Positions 26,053 to 31,284 of a DNA stretch of 31,284 nt are shown here, piece by piece. Source of the stretch: JABMRP01 sp964444795 (GTDB taxonomy: Bacteria > Planctomycetota > Planctomycetia > Pirellulales > Thermoguttaceae); assembly GCA_964444795.1 (NCBI GenBank), contig CAYUIQ010000081.1:1-31284 (forward strand), written 5' to 3'. A program made the position numbers and the translations under genes. The number at the start of each line of letters is the position of its first letter. Positions within the stretch are counted from its first letter, which is position 1. The notes below the pieces were generated by a model that saw nothing but the letters and a program-made list of their open reading frames with translations, was not told where the DNA came from and made no database searches.

Positions 26053-26990
26053 TCGGATACCACCTCTCCGCCGTCGCGCGAGCCCATGGCGTGATACACG
26101 GTGGCGTTGATGTTGTCGGTGATGAATCGCCCCGAACCGTCACCCATCATCGCTGAAACACCGCCGGAATGATGACTCCGCGCGGAGACCACCACATCCG
26201 TTCCCGTTTGCGTGCAGGGCGCGCGGGGGGTGCTGGTGCAGTAATTGAACCGGTCGGGTTGGGACGTGTTGGGGCCATAGAGCGTGCTGAAATGCGCGCC
26301 GGCGTGACGCGAATTCAAATACCTCCCGCGGACGTCCTGTTTCTCGGTACCGATGGCCCCGTCTTCCACCAGGATGATCTCACTGAACATCAGCGTGTTG
26401 CTGGTGCCGTCGATGATGTCGGAAATTCGCACCGGCCGGAGCACGGGAAACAGCCCGTTCATGTCCATGCTCGATACCGGGCCTCCGTGATTGAAGAACG
26501 TGTTCCCGCCGTTGCCCACATAGTTGCCGTGAAAACCCTGCTGGTTGCTGGTCGCGGCGCCGTTATCCGTCTTGGGGTTTACGGGGTCGGAAGGGCAGAG
26601 GAAGGTGGATACGACGGCCCTCTTCTCTGGCTGCAACTGGTAGGAATAGGTGCTGCTGGGCCTGGCCTCGAAATGCTTTTGGTAGACGTCGTACAAGGCT
26701 TGTTGCTCCACGAAGGCGAGGATGCCCGGATACCAAGAGTATCGCATCCACCCGTCGGGAGCATGGGCGTCGATATACACGTACTGCCCCGGCGGGAAGG
26801 ACCGCTGCGCCGAATGGTAGTTGTGCATCGCCAACCCGATTTGCTTCAGATTGTTGCTGCACTGCATCCGCCGTGCCGCCGCGCGCACCGCCTGCACCGC
26901 CGGCAGCAACAGCCCGATGAGGATGCCGATGATGGCGATCACCACCAGCAACTCGACTAATGTGAATCCGCGACGCTCTTTCAGTTGCAT
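26049..26990 (-). CDS. DUF1559 pseudopilin-like protein
   Basis: The 313-residue protein begins with a type IV pilin-like N-methylation motif (RRGFTLVELLVVIAIIGI), cleavable before F by a prepilin peptidase, and a helix ending in LPAVQAVRAAARRMQCSNNL. The body carries the DUF1559 hallmarks: LKQIGLAMHNYHSAQRSFPP, the internal FSEIILVEDG, and the C-terminal HSGGVSAMMGDGSGRFI. This family is greatly expanded in planctomycetes and thought to be surface- or envelope-located. The start codon ATG 26990 follows a GGAGA site. The stop overlaps the lipoprotein start, forming a two-gene operon. Confidence 0.95.
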   Translation of the reverse strand: MQLKERRGFTLVELLVVIAIIGILIGLLLPAVQAVRAAARRMQCSNNLKQIGLAMHNYHSAQRSFPPGQYVYIDAHAPDGWMRYSWYPGILAFVEQQALYDVYQKHFEARPSSTYSYQLQPEKRAVVSTFLCPSDPVNPKTDNGAATSNQQGFHGNYVGNGGNTFFNHGGPVSSMDMNGLFPVLRPVRISDIIDGTSNTLMFSEIILVEDGAIGTEKQDVRGRYLNSRHAGAHFSTLYGPNTSQPDRFNYCTSTPRAPCTQTGTDVVVSARSHHSGGVSAMMGDGSGRFITDNINATVYHAMGSRDGGEVVSE

Positions 26991-27412
26991 CGGCTCTCCT
27001 TCTAGTTCGTCCCGCCGCCGTTGGTGTTACTGAATTCCCCTTGGGGATCGCTCACGTTTGTCCAGCGAGCAGCCACGACCGTACCCCGCCAAGCCTCGGC
27101 GCACGCCGGGGACGAACTCAAACACCACAAGTTCGAGGATACCTGTCCGTCGCCAGGAAAGCAAGCAAGTCCCCCCCCCAAAGAATTCCTGCATCGCCTT
27201 GAACTCGGGCCGAAAACGCCCCCTTAGTGAGGGGGGTTCGTTCCGGGGCACGCTGTTCCACGAAACAAAGAGGGGACAAAAAGCCCGTAGGATGCGTCAA
27301 GACGCACCATGAACTACCACGCCAACGTTGATCCGGCGGTGCGTCTCGACGCACCCCACCCCTGATATGCCCTGCTGTGTAGAGTGCGGGAACCGGATCG
27401 ACCCGGCAGCCT
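26991..27412. other. Long intergenic region, repeat-rich
   Basis: I see no convincing gene in these ~420 bases. The minus strand from ~27170 to a TAG near 27002 reads as an open frame rich in Cys, Ser and Trp (SSNLWCLSSSPACAEAW, ending NTNGGGTN), which looks like a repeated non-coding element or a gene remnant rather than a protein. A two-part palindrome lies at 27293-27353. Promoter signals for the DUF1559 operon should be at 26995-27100 but none is clear. Confidence 0.4.
27293..27353. repeat. Double palindrome
   Basis: TGCGTCAAGACGCACC (27293-27308) and GGTGCGTCTCGACGCA (27338-27353) pair at 15 of 16 positions around a 29-base spacer. Each arm is also nearly self-complementary (TGCGTC..GACGCA), so the element can form either one long hairpin or two small ones. 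Such double palindromes are typical of mobile or repeated intergenic elements. Confidence 0.7.
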
Positions 27413-28924
27413 CTACCATCGACGAGGCGTGGTTGCCGGCGGGGAAGTCTGGGCGGAGCGCGGCGTTTGGGGTGCCTGGGGGTTGTCGGTCGACGGAGAC
27501 GACACCACGTCGCGACGCCAGCCAGACGGCGCGCGAGGATGCCAAAAATCGTCCCCGAAAATGCTGCTCAGCAGGTCGTTGGTCTTCTGACCGGCGAACA
27601 CGTGGGTGACCCACTCCTTACCGCCCGGTGAGAAAAGCTGAATGGCGTACGGTTGCAGACTGCTGCGAGTCAGAATGAGCACCGCGCGTTGGTATTCGGC
27701 CGCGTCTTGCTGAAATCGGGGATAGGCCTCCAACCAGATCTGATCTCGGGCGACATCAGCCGGCGTGGCCAACCGGATGAAGTACCGCTGCCGGAGTTTG
27801 TCCGCCTTGGCACCGAAGATGAACGGCAGCGGTCCGTCGGCAATCGCCTTGCCCTGCAGTTCCGGCGGAAGTTGGTGTTCGCGAAGCGTTTTGGTGGTGT
27901 AGTCGAACTGGTAGATCGCCGATCCATTGCAGATCCATTTTTCCGGCCGATCGCCGCTCACTTCGTAAAGCCCCTTGTCCGGCGCGGCGAATTTCAGAAC
28001 CCCCTGATCCTCGGCGACCGGCTTCTGATCGGGCTGGAAGACGACGTCGTACTTCCATCGCGTGAAACTGCACTTGAACGTCTTGGTTTTCTCGCTGGCT
28101 CGCTCCCATGCCACCAGCACGTTGTCCACGTCGGCTTGTTGTTGCGGGTTGAGCACGAAAGGGGCACGCGGCGCGGAGGCCGTCACATCCGGTTGCCTCG
28201 ATCCGGCGGCCGGTTGTCGCGGCGGGTACGTCTGACCATCGGGTCGAGCCTGACCGTTTGCGTTGGGGCCCGCGGAATAGGGGGGAGTGGTTGGCGGTCT
28301 TAGCGGCACGATCGGTCGTTGCGGCGCGGTCGGGCCGGGGTTGGGCGACACCTGATTGGGTGGAGTCAACGGCTGGCCTGGTTGCCCCGACGGCGGGAAC
28401 GGCCGCGGCAGCGCCAAACCGGGAGGCGAGTACGGCCCTTGGCCCGTTTCATTGGCCTGCGTCGGCGCCGAGCCAGAGGGTACGTGCTGCGGACTGTTTG
28501 GCGGCGGATACGTGGAATCGGGCCGAAATCCGTCTGCCCGCTGTGCCACTCGCGGTGGTTGTTGGGTGCGGTACTGTTGGGTCCGGTATCTTTGTTCGGC
28601 GAAGTACTGTTGGGCCGGGGGGTATTGCGCGGGAGCCACGCGGCGAGGGTCGTGCCGGTAATCTCCCGACGGATAGCCGCCCGATGGGCTCGAAGGCGGC
28701 GGCAAGGGCTGGCGAGTCTCAAGCGGTCGCGGGGACCATCTCGACGGATCCTGGACGTAAGACGCCCCGGTGCGATAGCGCGGATCGGACGGACCGTCCC
28801 GTCGGGTATCCTGCCCCGCGGCCCAGGGGACCATTGGCGAGACGGCCACGGCCATCAGGCCGGCCGCCGCGCCGAATCGCAAGAGCCCGATTCGCGCGAG
28901 CCCAAATCGCAGGAGCACTGTCAT
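27413..28924 (-). CDS. Secreted TIGR03009-type planctomycete protein
   Basis: The 503-residue product begins with a signal peptide (hydrophobic ~3-35). Residues ~40-255 are a low-complexity Pro/Gln/Arg/Tyr-rich linker (AQYPPAQQYF, RTQQYRTQQPP). Residues ~260-465 form the folded domain: QQQADVDNVLVAWERASEKT, FKCSFTRWKYD, GVLKFAAPDKGLYEVSGDR, and WLEAYPRFQQDAAEYQRA. This resembles the planctomycete TIGR03009 domain, whose fold recalls LolA-like lipoprotein carriers; function is not established. ATG 28924 is preceded by GGAAGGAA and opens the signal peptide; the frame extends 12 codons further. Confidence 0.85.
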   Translation of the reverse strand: MTVLLRFGLARIGLLRFGAAAGLMAVAVSPMVPWAAGQDTRRDGPSDPRYRTGASYVQDPSRWSPRPLETRQPLPPPSSPSGGYPSGDYRHDPRRVAPAQYPPAQQYFAEQRYRTQQYRTQQPPRVAQRADGFRPDSTYPPPNSPQHVPSGSAPTQANETGQGPYSPPGLALPRPFPPSGQPGQPLTPPNQVSPNPGPTAPQRPIVPLRPPTTPPYSAGPNANGQARPDGQTYPPRQPAAGSRQPDVTASAPRAPFVLNPQQQADVDNVLVAWERASEKTKTFKCSFTRWKYDVVFQPDQKPVAEDQGVLKFAAPDKGLYEVSGDRPEKWICNGSAIYQFDYTTKTLREHQLPPELQGKAIADGPLPFIFGAKADKLRQRYFIRLATPADVARDQIWLEAYPRFQQDAAEYQRAVLILTRSSLQPYAIQLFSPGGKEWVTHVFAGQKTNDLLSSIFGDDFWHPRAPSGWRRDVVSSPSTDNPQAPQTPRSAQTSPPATTPRRW

Positions 28925-29199
28925 GGGTTCCTTCCCGTGGTTCTCCGAGTCCCGACACACGCGTCCGGGCCGCTGGGGCTCGGTCGCGCCGCGCCGAGTG
29001 CTGTCAATGCTATCGTCCCGACATGCCCGTACCTCCCCAGACGGGTTTCAAGGCCGGAGTCTCAGGTCGGCGGCGGATTCTAGCAGGATCCGGCGCTTCT
29101 CCCTAGGGCGATTCGTCTTGACGCCGACAACGGCTGTATGCAACGATTCCGAGTCGAGGACGATGACTCTCCTTTGACTACGGCGAAGGCTCTGCCGCG

Positions 29200-30354
29200 A
29201 TGAAGATCGCTCTGGTTCACGATTGGCTTACCGGGATGCGCGGAGGCGAGAAGTGCCTGGAGGTTCTCTGCCGCCGCTTTCCCGACGCCCGGCTCTTCAC
29301 CCTCTTGCACGTTCCGGGCAGCACGTCGCCGCCGATCGAACGGATGCGGATCGCGACCAGTTTTCTGCAGCGTGTTCCCGGTATCCGGCGAAGCTACCGC
29401 TATCTGCTGCCGTTGATGCCCCGAGCCATCGAGCGAATCGAGATTCCCCGAGATGTCGATCTGGTGGTCAGTTTCAGCCACGCGGTGGCCAAGAGCATCC
29501 AGCCGCCGCCGGGCGTGCCCCACGTCTGCTATTGCTTCACGCCGATGCGCTACGCCTGGCATCGTCGCGACGACTACTTCCAGGCTTCGGGGCGGTTTCG
29601 CCGAACGCCCATCTCGGCCGTGCGTAACTGGGTGCTCGACCGCGTACGGGCCTGGGACCGGTCGACGGCCGATCGGGTAACCCATTACGTGGCCATCAGC
29701 CGAACCATCGCCGAGCGGATCGGTGAATGTTACGGCCGGTCGAGCCGGATCATCTATCCCCCGGTCGACACCGAGTTCTACACGCCGGGGGACGTGCCGC
29801 GCGAGGATTTCTATCTCTGCGTGTCGGCTTTGGTGCCCTACAAGCGGATCGATCTGGCCATCGAAGCCTGCAACCGGTTGGGCCGGCGGTTGTTGGTGGT
29901 GGGCGACGGTCCGCAGCGGCGGCGACTCGCCCGACTGGCGGGGCCGACGGTGACGCTGACCGGTCGGCTGGGCGACGAAGCCGTTCGCCAGTACCTGCGA
30001 CGCGCCCGAGCGTTTCTCTTCGCGGCCCATGAAGACTTCGGCATCGCACCGGTCGAGGCGCAAGCCTGTGGGACGCCCGTTCTGGCGTTTGGCCGCGGCG
30101 GAGCGACCGAAACGGTGCTCCCGGCCGACCGATCGCGGCGGGGAACGGGGCTCTTCTTCGATCCCCAGACACCCGATGCCCTATGCCAGGCGATCGAGCA
30201 GTTCGAGGCACATCCGGACCGTTTCGATTCCGATCTGGCCCGCCGACAGGCCGAACCGTTTTCTACCGAGCGGTTCGAGCGGGAATTGATCGGCTACCTG
30301 GAAACGGTCGCGGGTGCCACTGGCGGCTATCGCTGCGGTGCCGAGGGGAAGTAG
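29200..30354 (+). CDS. Glycosyltransferase family 4
   Basis: The 384-residue protein has the two-Rossmann-domain GT-B layout. The N-terminus MKIALVHDWLTGMRGGEKCL is characteristic of the WbaZ-like mannosyltransferase group of GT4, as is the HVCYCFTPMRYAWH segment. The C-terminal donor-binding region has the E-x7-E motif (HEDFGIAPVEAQACGTPVLA, ~278-286). It would transfer a sugar from a nucleotide or GDP donor to a polysaccharide or glycolipid, on the cytoplasmic side. There are no other glycan genes in the window. The 3' end overlaps a convergent gene by 28 bases. Confidence 0.9.
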   Translation: MKIALVHDWLTGMRGGEKCLEVLCRRFPDARLFTLLHVPGSTSPPIERMRIATSFLQRVPGIRRSYRYLLPLMPRAIERIEIPRDVDLVVSFSHAVAKSIQPPPGVPHVCYCFTPMRYAWHRRDDYFQASGRFRRTPISAVRNWVLDRVRAWDRSTADRVTHYVAISRTIAERIGECYGRSSRIIYPPVDTEFYTPGDVPREDFYLCVSALVPYKRIDLAIEACNRLGRRLLVVGDGPQRRRLARLAGPTVTLTGRLGDEAVRQYLRRARAFLFAAHEDFGIAPVEAQACGTPVLAFGRGGATETVLPADRSRRGTGLFFDPQTPDALCQAIEQFEAHPDRFDSDLARRQAEPFSTERFERELIGYLETVAGATGGYRCGAEGK

Positions 30355-30989
30355 TCGCCCAGATTCATGAATCGGGTGCTCAGACTCGACGTGGCCGGCG
30401 CGCCGCCGAACCCTTGATGCAGGCCGTCGAGCATCGGCTCGTACCGTTGCATGGCTTGCGTTTGGCCTTGCGTTGTTGTTTGAAGGTTTCTGAGGTCCAG
30501 CCCGTATTGCTGATTCGTCGCCAGTTGCCGCTGGTTGAGCGCCCGCTGATCGAGGATCGGGCGAACCAGATTGTAGTAGTTGCCGGCGACGCCGCTGATG
30601 TTCGGCCGATTCAGATTGAGATAGGGGCTGTACGCCGGCGCCGGCGACCAATCGGCAAACGGCTTCCTGGGGGTGGCCGCGGCAGTCCTCCCGGCGCCGG
30701 GAACGGCAGCGACGGCTCGCGGCGGGCTGTAGGGATGGTAAATCCCATACGCCGTGGGCGGCACGGGGAGACTATCCGGCGACACGACACCCGAACGCGG
30801 CGTCGCCCGACCGGAAACGGCCGTGACACCGGCCCCGGCCGTCGGCAGTGAACTCCCCGGAGCTGCCGCCGGGGTTCCCAACCCGTTGCCAAACGGTGCC
30901 TCCGGTAATCCCTGGGCAAATACCGACCCGGCCGCAAACAGGGCCAAACACGCCACCGCAAAACCTAACGTCACAATCAGTCTATTCAT
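30327..30989 (-). CDS. Small secreted planctomycete protein
   Basis: The 220-residue product has a signal peptide (MNRLIVTLGFAVACLALFAAGSVFAQG, cut after FAQ or near). A Pro/Ala/Gly-rich stretch (~28-118) is followed by a conserved block: SPYLNLNRPNISG, NYYNLVRPILDQRALNQRQL, and a C-terminal STRFMNLGDYFPS. I recall this pattern from small exported planctomycete proteins with no known function. GGGAG lies ahead of ATG 30989. Its last 28 bases overlap the end of the glycosyltransferase gene on the opposite strand, so the two genes converge. Confidence 0.8.
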   Translation of the reverse strand: MNRLIVTLGFAVACLALFAAGSVFAQGLPEAPFGNGLGTPAAAPGSSLPTAGAGVTAVSGRATPRSGVVSPDSLPVPPTAYGIYHPYSPPRAVAAVPGAGRTAAATPRKPFADWSPAPAYSPYLNLNRPNISGVAGNYYNLVRPILDQRALNQRQLATNQQYGLDLRNLQTTTQGQTQAMQRYEPMLDGLHQGFGGAPATSSLSTRFMNLGDYFPSAPQR

Positions 30990-31233
30990 GGCTCAATCTC
31001 CCGTCCGGTCGCCCGGCTGCGAAAATGCCCGCGGGGTTTGGGTATTATGAGATTCCCTCTTCTGCCCGTTATTCTACGACGCCCGAGCGAACAGGGCAAC
31101 GGAAATCACGGGGAAACAGCCGCCCCCCCCTTCCTGAGGGGTACCGTGACGTCTGTCTGGGTTCTTCCTGAGCCAGCCACGACCGAATTGGCGGCGACAC
31201 GTTTGCTTGTGGCCCGTCGGAGCCTACTCGGTC

Positions 31234-31284
31234 CTAGTATCCGCCGCGGCCCTGGTTGTAGCTTCGGCCGAGGGTTTGGAAGGT
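31234..31284 (-). CDS. C-terminal end of a minus-strand gene (partial)
   Basis: Reading the minus strand from the window edge gives 16 codons ending TFQTLGRSYNQGRGGY and then a TAG stop. The run is in agreement with a real C-terminus, as in other small exported planctomycete proteins, but so short a piece cannot be assigned. The gap to the 30989 gene start is 244 bases and holds nothing I recognise. Confidence 0.35.
   Translation of the reverse strand, partial: TFQTLGRSYNQGRGGY

Noticed and set aside
27328..27609. Plus-strand frame beginning with PCCVECGNRIDP, zinc-ribbon-like
   Set aside because: Overlaps the end of the TIGR03009-type gene; a chance CxxC resemblance only, with no further metal-binding pair.
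29116..29200. TTGACG ahead of the glycosyltransferase gene as a -35 box
   Set aside because: No -10-like hexamer at 15-19 bases; not reported as a promoter.

Overview
The window is GC-rich bacterial DNA and reads as a chromosome segment of a planctomycete, probably a Pirellula-like one. The evidence is a set of families that concentrate in that phylum: a DUF1559 pseudopilin-like protein (26049-26990), a TIGR03009-type secreted protein (27413-28924), two proteins with N-terminal GYF_2 domains (343-3382), a secreted toroid-repeat protein (13431-15614), an FGE-sulfatase-domain protein (12411-13238) and a pair of NfeD proteins (22451-25330). I saw no rRNA, tRNA, CRISPR array, transposase or phage gene.

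Region 1 (1-3382): an intergenic palindrome, then two tandem GYF_2-domain membrane proteins that share their N-terminal architecture but not their C-termini; the first may carry a frameshift near its end. Region 2 (3387-11129): the metabolic core of the window. It has an extended SDR (3-beta-HSD/OleD-like), a beta-ketoacyl-ACP synthase, an acyl carrier protein, two tandem CrtI/retinol-saturase-like flavoproteins, a FabZ dehydratase, a FabI-like enoyl reductase and an exported esterase-like protein. Together these give condensation, possible ketoreduction, dehydration, enoyl reduction and two extra redox enzymes acting on an ACP-bound or released chain: a dedicated lipid, polyene or hydrocarbon-type pathway rather than housekeeping fatty acid synthesis. 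A long two-part stem-loop (8873-8961) interrupts the run.

Region 3 (11266-15614): a nucleotidyltransferase-HD fusion, a convergent FGE-domain protein without the catalytic cysteines, and a large secreted toroid-repeat protein. Region 4 (15615-17640): a small accessory-looking cassette with a decayed 5' copy of a papain-like protease gene, a 130-residue hydrophobic unknown protein, an intact papain-like cysteine protease and a TPR protein behind a promoter-terminator pair. Region 5 (17761-20673): a DUF3754/TMEM143-like protein and a MATE exporter.

Region 6 (20753-28924, all minus): a secreted beta-propeller-like unknown, an nfeD operon (long protease-type NfeD then short NfeD) with a good sigma70-like promoter, a DUF1559 gene translationally coupled to a lipoprotein gene, and the TIGR03009-type protein. 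Region 7 (29200-31284): a GT4 glycosyltransferase whose 3' end overlaps a convergent small secreted protein, and the last codons of another minus-strand gene. Short palindromic elements sit in many intergenic gaps (1-57, 8873-8961, 20714-20733, 22340-22430, 27293-27353).
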